DNA of 64,000 nucleotides, from contig JAMZAV010000157.1 in assembly GCA_024449915.1 (NCBI GenBank), positions 310,001 through 374,000 on the forward strand. Reading direction: 5' to 3'. Under the pieces are notes generated by a model that was given only the letters and a program-made list of their open reading frames with translations, did not search any database and was not told where the DNA came from. Below are positions 1 to 11,975 of this stretch, piece after piece. The position numbers and the translations under genes are program-made. Every line of letters starts with the position of its first letter. Within the stretch, counting starts at the first letter, position 1. The DNA comes from Sweltsa coloradensis (taxonomy: Eukaryota > Arthropoda > Insecta > Plecoptera > Chloroperlidae).

Positions 1-780
1 AAATTGTGTGTGACATCTTTTAATGGAAGTATAGCTATAAGTAAAAGCACATATAGCTATAGGCTAAAGTGTAGTTGCATAGTTGAAAAAGGATTGCAAA
101 GTGCTGGTTGTAGATAGTGTATTTTCAGGCCTCGAATCCCAGAATTCTCAAGTTCTCTGGATAATGGCTATTAGAAAACGCTACGAAAACGCTTCAATCA
201 GGATTGCGAGTGACTGGGATCGACCGGCGACCTCCCGAAGAAGTATTGTAGTCAGGCGACGTGCTACCGTTAGATACCGTGCAAATAGTTTGAAAATGTT
301 TTATTCATTTTAATATTTCCTATTTAGAAATTCACAGTGTTTGAAATAAGATGTAACTTCATGGATGTCCGTGTCATACCAATCTGCGAAGTGTTGTGAA
401 AGTACGCGCACCCCGACATGGCTCTAGATTGAATTGTGTGTGGTACTCAAAGCATTGGTGTGATATGTTGATTGATGTGACGCCCTCTGCAGCCGACCAT
501 GATCAAAGTGACTCGGTGATGTCCCTTCCCGCGCACCGCCATGTTGCATCTGACGCCACGCACACCGCCGCACAAAGATAAAAATGCATTTATTACTATC
601 AACAATTACTCATTACTCTATAATGAAATACAATTTTATAGTATTGTTACATGTTCTTTAAGTTTTGTCAAAAACTTGTTTAAATTTATATTTCAATATG
701 TGTAATTAGATTAACCATACATTTTATTATGTTAACATCATCAAATAGCAGGATAATAACCAATTTTAAATAAAATACAA
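1..780. other. Unclassified sequence
   Basis: No gene, repeat or RNA is recognised. Two short open frames (83-313 and 396-581, 76 and 61 codons) resemble no family I know and lack gene context. The part from about 180 to 570 is richer in CpG than its surroundings. Confidence 0.5.
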
Positions 781-784
781 CCCT

Positions 785-844
785 TTCAGAATGAAGGGGG
801 GGGGGGGGCAATCTCAGCTACTGCCTCCTCTGGATCCGCCACTG
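785..844. mobile_element. Terminal fragment of a hAT-like DNA transposon
   Basis: Read on the minus strand, the segment begins CAGTGGCGGATCCAGAGG and then runs into a long C tract (a G run on the plus strand at 796-808). CAGTGGCGG-type starts are typical of hAT-like terminal inverted repeats, and two better-defined elements in this window start with CAGGGGCGG and CAGTGGCG. I found no matching opposite end within the preceding 780 bases, so this is either a truncated copy or one whose other end lies outside the window. Confidence 0.5.
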
Positions 845-1000
845 TGTTCTTAACAATAACAACAACAACATTAATACAATAACAATAACATATTAAGATA
901 CTATTAAAATGCATACACATATTAAATACACATAACATATACATATTACATACCATAACATATACATATTACATACGTATGTACATATTACAATTATATG
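845..1000. repeat. Low-complexity AACAAT and ACATAT tracts
   Basis: An (AACA/AATA)-type stretch at 850-895 is followed by imperfect repeats of acatat/acatac to about 990. These are simple-sequence tracts with no gene signal. Confidence 0.6.
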
Positions 1001-1877
1001 CAATATTTCAGGTTTTTTCAATACCCTTCTATTGTCGACAATAAAAACATAAATTCCGTCTCCTAACCAAGGTATAAATACATCAAAACAATTACTGCCA
1101 TCATTTCGGTCTAAAAAAAAACAAACAATTACAAAACAAATCAAAAGTTCTATGGCTTCGATGTCAGGTTGGGTACAAACCCCTTCCATTAGAAATGTAT
1201 TGAAAATAACCGAAATATTGCAGAAATTTTATTTATTTTATGTTATAAAAGATCCTGTAAGTCCTTAAATTGTATGTTATTATATAACCTAACAGTTCTA
1301 ATAATCTCAGTATTTGTATTATCCTAATTACTCGTAGCTATGACCTGTTGACTGTCGTGACTTCACGTGCATGCAAGGAATGGAGATGGATCTTCGTCTG
1401 TCATCAACACGAATGTAATTTTTACAATCCCGAAGCCGATCCTATAACTTACAACCTTTGACGTGTTTCCCTTCTTCTACTTTATTGTGGCACGAACTAT
1501 GACGTCAGAGTGTAATGAACAACATTTTTATTAATTAATTTATGACTATGATGTACCTAATCAGTTAATGTTTTTATTGTTGTCTGTAAAACTATTTATA
1601 AACTTTCTTTTCATAGTTATATTCATTCCTAATCTCGTTGCTGCTAAAACCGGGATATATTATAGGTTCTTATCACTTGGTCACACCATGGTCACACGAT
1701 ACATCTTTACTACAAGTGATAATAATATAGGCCCTACGAAGATGTTTTACTAATTGCAGAAAATTAATTCATATCATTGAAGATGTGACTTTGGTGCTGT
1801 CTTATATAGCAACATGTAGAACGAAGCACATAACAAATTGCATAAAAAACTATCACAACTCATTAACCCGGAAACGT
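1001..1877. other. Unclassified AT-rich sequence
   Basis: No coding, RNA or repeat signal recognised. The 61-codon frame at 1568-1753 is hydrophobic at its start but has no supporting context. Confidence 0.5.
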
Positions 1878-2075
1878 ATATTATAAAACAACTCAACTAA
1901 ACTAACTATAATCTGGGTTACTTACTTTTAATCGCGATATTTCGAGACTCCTTTGTCAAGGATAGTCGGGTCTTCCTCTGGCATCGATGAGGGTTTTGAG
2001 AAAGGAGAAGGAGTCTCCGAAATATCCCGATTAAAAGTAAGTAACCCAGGATATAGTTGTTTTATAAAATTGTAT
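1878..2075. repeat. Foldback inverted repeat (MITE-like)
   Basis: The arms at about 1912-1953 and 2001-2050 are reverse complements over about 40 bp, sharing TGGGTTACTTACTTTTAATC. The match continues outward: ttataaaacaact on the left pairs with agttgttttataa on the right, after an insertion of about 15 bases in the left arm. The loop is about 45-50 bases. The structure could be a small foldback transposon. No clear target duplication is visible. Confidence 0.75.
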
Positions 2076-2317
2076 AAAGTTATTACAAACTAGCCTTGTC
2101 GATGCTGGCGATATCCATGGGTCAATCGTAACCAGCCAGCGGTTCTTCTTAAAAGTTTTATTGCTGGTTGCCATTATTCACTCGTCTATGACGTTGGCGT
2201 CAACAAGTTAGGATTGGATATGGAGCCACCGTAAAATTTCGGTTCCTTTCTCAAAATCACTTTACGACAACGGGGCGACTAATTATTATAAATGTAAACG
2301 TATTTAATTATGCGCTG

Positions 2318-2385
2318 TTCGGGATTAGAACCCACGACACTTGCTCTCTATGAGCCACCGTGGACGGCTAAGTTTTGTAATTAGT
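2318..2385 (-). repeat. tRNA-derived SINE head
   Basis: On the minus strand an A-box-like TGGCTCATAGAGAGC is followed by a B-box-like GGGTTCTAATCCCG, at tRNA-like spacing. The flanks do not form an acceptor stem, so this is a SINE remnant rather than a tRNA gene. It resembles the copies at 4844, 11865 and 61283. Confidence 0.5.
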
Positions 2386-2790
2386 TATTTGTGCTAATCG
2401 TCTCAGGAATGACTACACTTTTGTGTATTCCCCCGTGGGCATTCCTATCTTATTGGCCCCCCCCCCCCTAAAAATGAAACTCTGCAGGAGTAATTTTTTT
2501 TAAGCGTAACGTCTGCTGAGCTGAGGAGGCTAAGTGTCGGTTGTGGTTGACTGGCTATGAGAAGGAAATATCCTTGCCTTTGTGTAGCGTCTTGCTCGAA
2601 ACATGACTCGCGATGTCTGTAGCTCTGCTCTTCGACTAATTAAAAGAAGGAGGCTTTGGAAGATTCCACTTTATTTCATTTCATTAGCGGTGAACGTCTA
2701 GCTAGGGGGCTGGGACGCAGGCTGCGGGAGAGGGGTACACGTGGTGACGGTGCACGCAAGAACACCACCGTGGTACCATCCTTCCTCCGT
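2386..2790. other. Unclassified sequence with a poly-C tract
   Basis: Contains a C run of about 11 bases at 2458-2468. Nothing else is recognised. Confidence 0.5.
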
Positions 2791-4050
2791 CGTCATCAGG
2801 TTCTCATCTAAGAACTTTCCGGTTCAATCTTACCTTTCCCCCCCTTTTCCCCCTTTTGTTTTCTTTTATTTTTTAAGGCAGATAACTGTTTTCAATTTCC
2901 AATCACAATGTTTATTTCGTTTGTTAATAATAATTTGCAGCAGCACTGACTTTAAAAGCAAGAGGGGCAAAAAAACGAAAACCCAATTCTCAAAAGGTTT
3001 TCTGGAGAAACTAAATTTTTTAAATAAAAATTTTTTAAGTACGTAGCAAAAATTGAATTCCTAAGAACGGCTAAAATAAGTTACAAAAATCGTAACCAAA
3101 TTTCCCCCCCCCAAAAAAAGTTTTGTAAACCCTCGGCAGGGTTTTTAGCATTTTTTTTGTCTTTAAAAAAATACTATTATAATAGTGGTAAGACCCCTGT
3201 CTGGAATGGGGGAGATCCGTGGTAAATTTCCCGGGGTTGGGGGTGGATTTTTTAATTTTTCTGAATTGTAGTAAAAATATCAATTACACCTAGGGGAGTT
3301 TTTCCCGACTAAACAAATCGAGAATTAAAAAGGTTTGTTTCACATTCGAATAATTTGTATTTACAACCCATGCATTTTGTACAGCCGGGGGTATAAATAA
3401 ATCAAGATTAAAAGATACCTTTTTCACGACATCTCGTGGTAACTTTTGGGTCCCATTATTTATCGCCCTTGAACTGCATTATCGATCGATGGAAGCCCCC
3501 CAACTATTTGATGTTTTTAATATTTTTTAGGAGGTTTGAAAGACTCTGGTAACAAAATAGTCAATATCTAGGAGCAGCAGAAGGAAAAAACAATTTTATC
3601 AAAAAAAAAGCAAAAACAAACTTTTTGTGGTTTGCAAAAAAAGACTTGACAGCCAAGATAAAAATTTTTCAAAATTTAAATTTGAATAAGGCAAAAATAA
3701 GATCTAAGGATAGTCTTTAAAGTAGCCTAGGCCAAGGTATCATATATAATGCTCTCTTTTCCTTCCATATTATATTTCTTCTGAATTTATAGTTTCTTGG
3801 GAATAGAGAATTTTTTCCTTTTAATTAGCAGCCATGTTTTTTATTAGTAAAATGCAGTTCACAGGGCGAATAAAAATGGCACCAAGAGTTTACCCGGATG
3901 CGGTAAAGAGGATCTTTTAGAACCCCTTTATTTTTATAGACCCTGGCGTACATTGCAATAAAATGACAAACAGTATTATTTTTTGGGTTTGTGTTTTTAA
4001 ATGGCGTGCGTTCATGCTACCTTTTTTTTTTGTACTATACAGCAAAGATT
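2791..4050. other. Homopolymer-rich unclassified sequence
   Basis: Unusually dense in short homopolymers, for example C runs next to A runs near 3105-3120 and T or G runs at 3150-3255. Open frames at 2741-3046, 3071-3283 and 3917-4153 are dominated by K/F/N/P codons from these runs and resemble no protein family. Reduced consensus accuracy is possible here. Confidence 0.4.
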
Positions 4051-4843
4051 TGGGAAAATAGGGTTCAAGCCACTGTCCCAGCGATGAGCTGTAGAAGGAG
4101 CATCTCGAAGGCAGTGGTTCAAGATGTCGGCGACCTACGGTAACATGACTCACGACGTCTCCTCGGCGTGTACCCTACAATAAGTACCCTATCCTCGCTC
4201 CACTCCCCTCGATACCACACCTCATTGTTAGCCCCATCCTGTAATAATAATGATTTCCGGTCGTTCCGGCCCGATGGTTGAAATTATTTCCTCGTTACGT
4301 ACGTCTATATTAGTGGCTAGGTGGGATGACCCCTCACCTGCCTGCTCTCCGACTCTTTCTCAGTTGGCAACAGTGGTCTGGTCTCCTCCGGTCCGGTCAG
4401 CTGATCGCGACGCTCGGCTGCAGACGAAGAAGACAACCGACTGCCGCCGGAGAACCGGTACAGTGCCGTGCAAAACCTCCAACATAGGACGTGGCTAGCC
4501 TCGCCTCGCGAGGGGACACGTGTCTTGGGGAAGAGGCATACTTTGAGTTCGTCTTTCGTTCATATTCCCTAAATTTTTAATGATTCACTCACAGAAATTC
4601 CCGTTATTACTTAATATTATTGATTGACTGTATAATGAAATTAACCTTTTACTTTTCAATAATTATTATTTACAATTTATTAGGCTACATATTATGTGTT
4701 TCTAAATAATGACAATTTCTCATTATCTTAGTGATAGTAAACTTGATTTTACATTAGCTAAAGGGCAAATACATTACAAATTGTGTTGTGATATGAAATG
4801 TACAATTTTGTCCTAATAAAATTGGAAATTGAAAATTGAAATC
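4051..4843. other. Unclassified; GC-richer to 4530, AT-rich after
   Basis: The part from about 4130 to 4530 is distinctly GC- and CpG-richer than its surroundings and holds an 82-codon frame (4250-4498) that I do not recognise. After 4560 the sequence returns to AT-rich without features. Confidence 0.45.
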
Positions 4844-5035
4844 GGTGGCCATCCGTGGTGGCTCATACGATTGGGGCGCAGCTCCGAAACGTATGACACT
4901 AAAGAGGCCGTGGGTTCGACTCCCGCGTAAGGCATGAGCTTTTTGTAATCGTCCATCCCCCTAATCCATCACCCATCATCGTCTCGAATAGCAATATTGC
5001 ACAATTGAGCAATAAGCAAATGTTACATCGTCCAT
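4844..5035 (+). repeat. tRNA-derived SINE with LINE-like 3' tail (family 1)
   Basis: An A-box-like TGGCTCATACGATTGGG near 4859 is followed by a B box GGGTTCGACTCCCGC near 4911. Downstream, the stretch catcatcgtctcgaatagc at about 4974, followed by a cacaattgag..aagcaa block, closely resembles the 3' part of the repeat at 42600. This suggests a shared RTE-like LINE-derived tail. The head is not a functional tRNA because the ends do not pair. Confidence 0.7.
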
Positions 5036-5142
5036 ACCCCCACGGCCCATACATCGAACCGTGCACCATTATACAATACCGATCAAAATACATTAAATCA
5101 AAGAAATGAACCACACCTTTATACAATTATTTTTATTATTAG

Positions 5143-5418
5143 AGGTACGTGAAAATAGCGTTTTACGAATATATGCTACAAAGCGCTATTTTTCATTTAA
5201 AACTAAGGCTTTCAGTCCTATTTAATGTAATTTTCCATAGTATCTAAAAGTTGTTTATACACATTTTAAATCCGTTGATATTAATTCTACCTTGATGAAA
5301 TAATTTCAAATTTAAAGTTTAAAAAAAACCGTCATACACAAGCTATTGAAGATGACCAAAGAATAGATGCTACAAAACGCTATAAAATGACACTGGAAAA
5401 TGCTATATGCACGTACCT
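5143..5418. mobile_element. Small TIR element (MITE)
   Basis: Begins AGGTACGTG and ends CACGTACCT. Just inside, imperfectly inverted blocks contain ATAGCGTTTTAC and aaacgctataaaatg. About 276 bp with no coding capacity. Flanks are AT-rich and a target duplication cannot be assigned. A gctacaaaatg..aatagcg block near 25000-25030 may be a related fragment. Confidence 0.6.
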
Positions 5419-8400
5419 GTAATTATTATGTATTCACATTTTTTGATGTATTTAGTTGACTGATACAACGGCAACCATTTCCAAATTTACCAATATTGTC
5501 GTTTGATGGACCAACAACGATTATACATACTCTCCTTCAGTATTTTAATCCCCCCTGTAGTGCGTGTGCGTTTAGCTTGCCGGGCAACCTATGACCCCAC
5601 GGGTCCGAGAAAGTCTCTCCTAAACCGCCCACACGTCTAGCCGCAGTGTAACGATAGGGAGAGTTTCTGTATTTCGTAATGCATTAATCCATGCGACTGT
5701 CAAACGGTCACATTAGCCGAGGATTAGATTTTTAGCATAAATCAGTGTGTAGTGTCGACAATGTGACACCAATATGCAATAAATCAGTTCTATATTCGTA
5801 AACTGTATATGGAGGTATATTTTGAACAATGTAGCCAACATTACAATCACTAATTGTCTGCCATCATTTGGCTATACTGTGTCCGGAGTCACAAAAAGCC
5901 CTGATCCTTTAGCAAGCAAACTAAACTATAATTACTAAACTTATAGAAAAATAAAAAATTTCCTTCCTAGTAAAATTTTAGTTTCCCTTATACGGTTGGA
6001 TGAGCTAGAGTCAACTTTTTTTTTACAATGTTTAATATCCTATTTAAAAATTGGCTTGATCGGCAAACCCAGCTAATTACACATACATTCTGGATCACTT
6101 TTCGCCCAATGATTTTCACCCCAAAATTTCAAAATTTTGGGCTGTTGTTTATAAAGTATGAGCGCATGGCGCAATCAGAGCACATTTCATCATTCAAATT
6201 ATTGTCTTTTCTCCTAAGCAAGCTTGAGAAATTACTACAAATGACCTGCTATAGCCCCCCCCCCCTACCCCTATACTCGCGTTCTTGACATTTTGTGCAA
6301 ACCATAACTAACGACGGAGCTTCCAAATGATCCAGACCAAACCTCTGCATTCTGCCTAAAAGCCTGGTTTGCTCGATGATTTCGTATTTTTTCTTCCACA
6401 ATTGTATTGGTTTTAAATCAGGTTTGCTGAGTGAGACCATGCTCTGGTTGTGCTTCTTCAGCAGCAGGGCCTAACCCAACCCATTCTTCTCCGCTTTAAT
6501 ACTAATATATTTTGATAGTGCATCATTCTACTCTTATCGATGTAAGTATGCTAAACGCAGTTGTTGATACGAACAAGGTATAGTCATTGAGGTGGAGGTA
6601 TTCCATATCTGCTGATAAAGAGAACAGAAGTAACATTATTATCCGCTCTTGGTAACTTCCCGTGAGGCAAAATAATATCTTTCAAGTCTGTGGATTTATG
6701 GTCGACGTTGTCATCATCATCGTACTCTCAGACTAGACAATACCTGGCTTAAAGACATGACAGCACGGTTATTTTCTCGATCTACACCCAACATAGCGTG
6801 TCATTACTCTTCTCATCATGTTTGGGGGCTAATCAAAACTAGCTTCCGTTTAGGTAATGAGTTAGAAACAATCTGAGAATCAGAAAGAACATGGATTATT
6901 GACGTCAATACGTTATAGTTATAGCGGTACCTCCATACGCTCCGGATGCCACTCAGACTGACTGTACAGGGGGTCGGTTTATTATAAAGACGACGCTGTC
7001 GAACGACAGTGAAACTGGGAGTGAGTGACAGCTTGGAACAAGAGAGAACTGCCACCTCGGATATTCATCGTACTAAAGTAAATAGTAATTACTTACCTCA
7101 GCTGTATGTACAGTTGTGCTTAAAGTAACATTAGCAGAAGGGTTTTAAAAGTGTAACAAGATATCTTCTAGTGCAAATAACTGTAAAAACGAATGGATTT
7201 TATGCATACGAATTTGACTCTCCACTAACTTTGTCGACTGTAAAAAAAAAGGCAAAAATGATAATGGATACGTTTTGCAGCATTTTTTTTGTGTGTTTAA
7301 CATTTTTTTAAAGTAGAAAGTTAAGGCTAGGTATTTATTGTAAAATTTATTTTTATGTAATGTCTACAACTTTAAAACAAAGTATTTGTTTGTTTGTTTG
7401 TTTGGAAAAAAATGAAATAATGGAACGATGAATGGACAAAAGCCATTCGCTTTTAGCGATATTTGCATTAAAATATAACTTTACACTTTTAAAGCCTTCT
7501 GCCAATAACTTTCTTTAATGTAATACACAACTGTATATAACGCAGACGTTCGTAATTACTATTTATTTTGTCATGTTTAAAATAAAAGTGTCATGTTCTC
7601 TCTTCTTAGCTTTTTTTGTCGGTCGACGACAACTTAAATTTTTGCATATAGCACGCGGTTCTAGGAATCAGATTAATATAATAAGTGCTATCAATTATAC
7701 TAATAAGCTTATTGGAGACTGGAGATTATAACAACACGAATTTTATACAAAAAGTGTTTCTAACGATTTTGAATATTTCTACCGTGAACAGTCAAATTTA
7801 TTTTCTGTCTGCTCTTCCTATGAATTGTTGTCACGCCGTAAAGTACTAAGACGTTTAATAAAAAAATCATATCACCTGGGTTTATATTTTGTGATTTTGT
7901 GATTTTGCCCCAAAAGATACAAACGAACGCACACTCGGACGACATTATTGAATAAAATAAACCAGGAGAACAGGTATTAATTAGTATTTAAATTAGCGTT
8001 TTTGGAACATTAAGGCGTTCCAGACGCTGGGTGTAAGTCACCCAAAAAAAAATATTCGTTTGTAATTATGTTTTATGTGGTATATGGTGACATAAAAGTC
8101 AAATTTGGTTTTTTTTAAATTAAATTGCAGGCGCCCCGGTAGTTAAAGTACTCCATTTTTCATCAGTTGCGATAGAAAAACTACGGGTTTAAAAACCCCG
8201 ACACAATTTGGTGTGCCTTTAGAGTGAAGTTTCATGATTGCTTGAAAAAGCCCGATTGTTAATTTTTACAATAGATACTAAACTGTAAATTTTTCTCGCG
8301 TACCGCTACGTTTGTCTGTAATTTTTGGCAGATTTTAAATTCTGTCATTTCTACAAAAGCCATATTCCTAATAAGTATACTTTCAAGGCATAGTAGCGAA

Positions 8401-8544
8401 ACTGCACTTTCCAACGAGCTATCGCACTATAAAATGGGTTTGAGAACTTTCAAAGCGCAATTGATATATAAGAGCAGGTAATGTGCAAAAACACATGTTT
8501 AAATTATTGAATTAATAACAATTAATAAATAATAAAACATAATC
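5419..8544. other. Unclassified AT-rich sequence
   Basis: Open frames up to 86 codons (6028-6288, 6816-7055 and 7760-7945) lack recognisable domains. A poly-C tract lies at 6255-6264 and a (TTTG) tract at about 7388-7404. I see no other features. Confidence 0.45.
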
Positions 8545-8806
8545 CTTGTTCTAATTTGTAAATCAGTTTTTTTTAACTGAATAGAGGATAGACGATAAAT
8601 TAATAAATAAATAATAAACATTAAAAAAAATAAAAAATAATGTAAGTTGTACAGCACAATGTATTTTGGTTGTAACAATCGTCTCTTGCATCGACCGTGC
8701 TGTAAAGGATTGAGGAGGGGAGGGTATAAGGGTGAGGGCCTGAGGGGTCAAGATTAGTAGACGGTCTTAATTTGTAAATCAGTTTTTTTGTGTGAATAGG
8801 ATAGAC

Positions 8807-8840
<34 letters not shown>

Positions 8841-9205
8841 AAACATTAAAAAAAAATTAAAAATAATGTAAGTTGTACAGCACAATGTATTTTGATTGTA
8901 ACAATCGTCTCTTGCATCGACCGTGCTGTAAAGGATTGAGGAGGGGAGGGTATAAGGGTGAGGGCCTGAGGGGTCAAGATTAGTAGACGGTCTTAATTTG
9001 TAAATCAGTTTTTTTGTGTGAATAGGATAGACGTTAAATAAATAAATAAATAAATAAATAATAAACATTAAAAAAAATAAAAAATAATGTAAGTTGTACA
9101 GCACAATGTATTTTGGTTGTAACAATCGTCTCTTGCATCGACCGTGCTGTAAAGGATTGCGGAGGGGTGGTGAGGGGTGAGGGGTCAAGATTAGTAGACG
9201 GTCTT
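8545..9205 (+). repeat. Three tandem copies of a ~220-bp repeat with (AAAT)n tail
   Basis: Units start near 8550, 8768 and 8996 with ttgtaaatcag, T run, aactgaatag-ggatagacg, (AAAT)n. Each continues into an almost identical block containing acagcacaatg, tcgaccgtgctg and a GAGG-rich stretch ending agacggtctta. The gaatag-gatagacg(tt)aaataaata piece recurs in inverse orientation at 11375 and 31400. That suggests a SINE-like 3' end that has been tandemly amplified here. The 126-codon minus frame 8808-9188 lies wholly in this repeat. Confidence 0.8.
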
Positions 9206-9509
9206 ACCTCCTTCGGACACTACATCTTCATCGGACCGGAACCGGGATTGAAAACGATAGTTATTTTTATTGAGAAAACGTGCTACTTATCGACGATTTG
9301 GGAAATAGCCTTCGTATCGGGCTCGAGCTCCGAAGCCGGACTCGGCAGTTATTGTCCTCGGCGAATCTCTCCCTCGGGGCTACTTCCCTTCGTTGTACCG
9401 GAAGTGAGAGACGGGGAACAATTGGTTCGTTCATCAGATCGCGACGCGCTATTACCAGGATCAAGAACATCCTATACGCTAATCACAAGTGTTACTGATA
9501 GAGGTGGCC
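9206..9509. other. Short GC-richer unclassified segment
   Basis: Separates the tandem repeat from the hAT element. Overlapping frames on both strands (9113-9568, 9267-9470 and 9280-9498) reflect CpG-rich composition and resemble nothing known. Confidence 0.4.
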
Positions 9510-9517
9510 TACTGCCC

Positions 9518-11331
9518 CAGGGGCGGTCTAGACCCAAAAAAATTTGGGGGGGCCCGGCAGGCGCGTAGCAAATCATTTTCAAGTGGGTGACCAACCCAGG
9601 GGGTTTGGGGGGTGTAGCCCCCAACTACAGCGCCACAGGCAAAATTTTTGAAAATCAGTTTTTGGTCTGAATACAATACCAAAATAATGTATTTTTTGTA
9701 CAGTAAAAACTAGAAAAACATAAAAAATTATTATTATCTCCAAAAGGCCTAAACGTTAGGTTCGTAATTTGCAAGTCCAAGAACATGACTATATTATAGA
9801 TATTTTGTTATTCGGTAGTTGTCACCGTGGGGATTTACGGCGTGACTGAATTTCTAACATTCTGAAAGTGGGGGGGTCACAGAAAAAAGTGGCCCGGCAC
9901 TGCATATAGGCCTACACAATTGGGGGGGGGGGGGGGGGGTAAGGTAATATTAACTTGGTCTTTCTACTGAGTGAAATTTTTTGAAATAACAATAGGTACT
10001 TTGGGGAATGTCAGGTAAAATTTGGAGGGAAAAATTTATTTTTTGCCAAATAATAAGGAAACAGCAAATAAAAATATTTTCCAACACAAAATATAGGCTT
10101 ATGGGTAAATTCCAGAGCAAACAGAAATCCGAGGTGGAATTATTTTATACTTTTTAGTACTCTGGTCGAAAATGATGTTATGCAGTGGGCGTTTTTATAT
10201 GAATGTTTATAATATTGTCCTGTATTAATTGCCACACCCCCTCTATACTTGGCTACTTGTCAAATAATTATTCCCGTCTACAAATTTGTATCTTACGTAG
10301 CATACTTAGTTAAAAGTTAAAACTGCAGGCTTTCAGTGATAATTTTTCCCTTAAAACTTTCTTTGTGTGCACACATCTCTATACTTGCCAGTAATTCCTG
10401 CTAGACTGCATTCTTTCAAGTGATTATTTTTTAATTAAAACTTTGGGATATTGTTTAATTTTTCCCCCAAAAAACAATTTTTCCGACTGTCTGGGAAAAA
10501 CGGGAAAAAACGTTTTCCCCCCTCAATTTTCCGGGTTTTTTCAAGCATCAAAATCCCTATAAAATGTCTATATCCAAATAGTGTAGGCCCATAGCATTTC
10601 ACCATATCACTTACCAACCGAAGACGGTCACTGTATGAATGGAGTAGAGGCCACAGGAATAATTTTGTGTAAAGGATGGAAAGTGGTCACGAAATAAAGA
10701 TTGGTGGGGGGTCAAATAAAAAACTTAAATTTTAGGTTCATGGTTTTGTCAGCAACTTTGAGTAGTTTTACAACACAAGTGCTTTCCGCTAATCACAGCA
10801 TCCTGCCGGAAGAGCACACACAGATTGATTGAGCCAAAATCAATAAACTATCCCTTGAAAATTGAAAGAGAGGTAGGAAAAGATTCAAACATAACCATTA
10901 CTCTGGTGTTTGCTGTCATAAACTGACAAACGTGTCATGTTTTGGCACTATCTACGTATATATTAGTCACTCAACGGTGTAATTGAGGGATTAAAGGCCA
11001 ACATCCCCAGCCATTCTACATGTTTGGAACTAAATACTAATTTTATCCACCACATCAGGCACATATTTCGCCAACAATTCCAACATACCAAAATGTGTCC
11101 CCCACTCCCGCCACAACACTCCCTCACTCTTTAAGAGCAACCTTTGTCTATGATTGACGTTTATGACTTAACTACAACTTTCAATAGAATCGCATCGCCG
11201 CTAATTATTTGAAAAAAATTTTGCAGTGAATGTAGAAAAACATAAATGTGTATTTCCATGAACCAGGCCTACATGTGGCAAATTTTGGGCGGGCCCGAGC
11301 CTACTCGGCCCGCCCGCTAAAACCGCCACTG
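9518..11331. mobile_element. Non-autonomous hAT-type transposon, 1.8 kb
   Basis: Starts CAGGGGCGGTCTAGA and ends AAACCGCCACTG, giving short imperfect terminal inverted repeats (CAGNGGCGGT). It is flanked by a perfect 8-bp duplication TACTGCCC at 9510-9517 and 11332-11339. Eight-base duplications together with CAGNGGCG ends are characteristic of the hAT superfamily. The 1814-bp interior has no transposase-like frame, so it is non-autonomous. It contains a G run of about 18 at 9922-9939 and a homopolymer-rich stretch at 9990-10620. Confidence 0.85.
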
Positions 11332-11344
11332 TACTGCCCCCAGC

Positions 11345-11600
11345 TGACTTGGCTTTTTTTCTCTTAAGTTTTTTTTATTCAACGTCTATCCTATTTAGTT
11401 AAAAAAAATTACAAAGGAGGACAATTAAATCTAATTACATAGATGCAGACAGAACAATGAACTTCAGTTAAGTAAATATTTGAAATAGTATTACAACAAC
11501 ATTTCATTAAAACTCAACAATTTTGGTAACAAATTCACAAAGGATATTAAGTGCAATATTAATTAATGAACCAATTTTTAAAAAGGTGGGGGGAAAAAAG
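11345..11600 (-). repeat. Interspersed repeat sharing the GATAGACGTT tail
   Basis: On the minus strand it ends with aactaaataggatagacg, like the units at 8545. The sequence from 11411 to about 11580 (aaggaggacaattaaat.., tagatgcagacagaacaatg, atatttgaaatagta) matches 31440-31610 closely. It is therefore a copy of a dispersed repeat in minus orientation, probably SINE- or LINE-derived. Confidence 0.7.
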
Positions 11601-11864
11601 AAAAGAAAAAAGAAAGTAAAGGGGAAAAATCAAATCATCACAAAAGTAAAACGAAAAGAAAAATCTGACTTATTAGACGATCCCACTCGAACGAATATGA
11701 GGTTTGCCAAAAATCAGGAACAGCAAATCAGGGAGTACTCAAACTTTCGCGGAAGAAACCACCGAACGCGACTCTTCATTCTTGTGCTCAAATCTTGATG
11801 ACAATTTATTACAAAAGAACTTGACTAACATATAATTTAATATATGTTTCTTCGGGCACGTTAT
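11601..11864. other. Unclassified, A-rich (AAAG) stretch
   Basis: The 91-codon frame 11523-11798 is lysine-rich because of an AAAG-type tract and overlaps the preceding repeat. There is no convincing gene signal. Confidence 0.45.
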
Positions 11865-11975
11865 GCCGTCTGCGGTGGCACGTACGATTAGGGCGCTAGT
11901 TCGATGCGTATGGCTCTACGAGAACGTAGTTATTATCTGTGTATGGCTCTACGAGAACGTAGGTAGCAATAGGAT
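11865..11975 (+). repeat. tRNA-derived SINE head (family 1)
   Basis: GTGGCACGTACGATTAGGGCGC is an A-box-like head, followed by gcgtatggctctacgagaacgtag. The last block is duplicated in tandem at 11918 and 11941. The same blocks, on the minus strand, are found at 61283-61372, where the B box is preserved. This copy has lost an intact B box. Confidence 0.6.

Noticed and set aside
8808..9188. 126-codon minus-strand frame
   Set aside because: Lies inside the 220-bp tandem repeat and mirrors its unit.
8545..9205. CRISPR-like array
   Set aside because: The units are 220-bp near-identical tandem copies without unique spacers, in a eukaryotic context.
9113..9568. 151-codon plus frame crossing the tandem repeat and the hAT boundary
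   Set aside because: Spans three unrelated sequence units (repeat, unique, transposon end), so it cannot be an ancestral gene.
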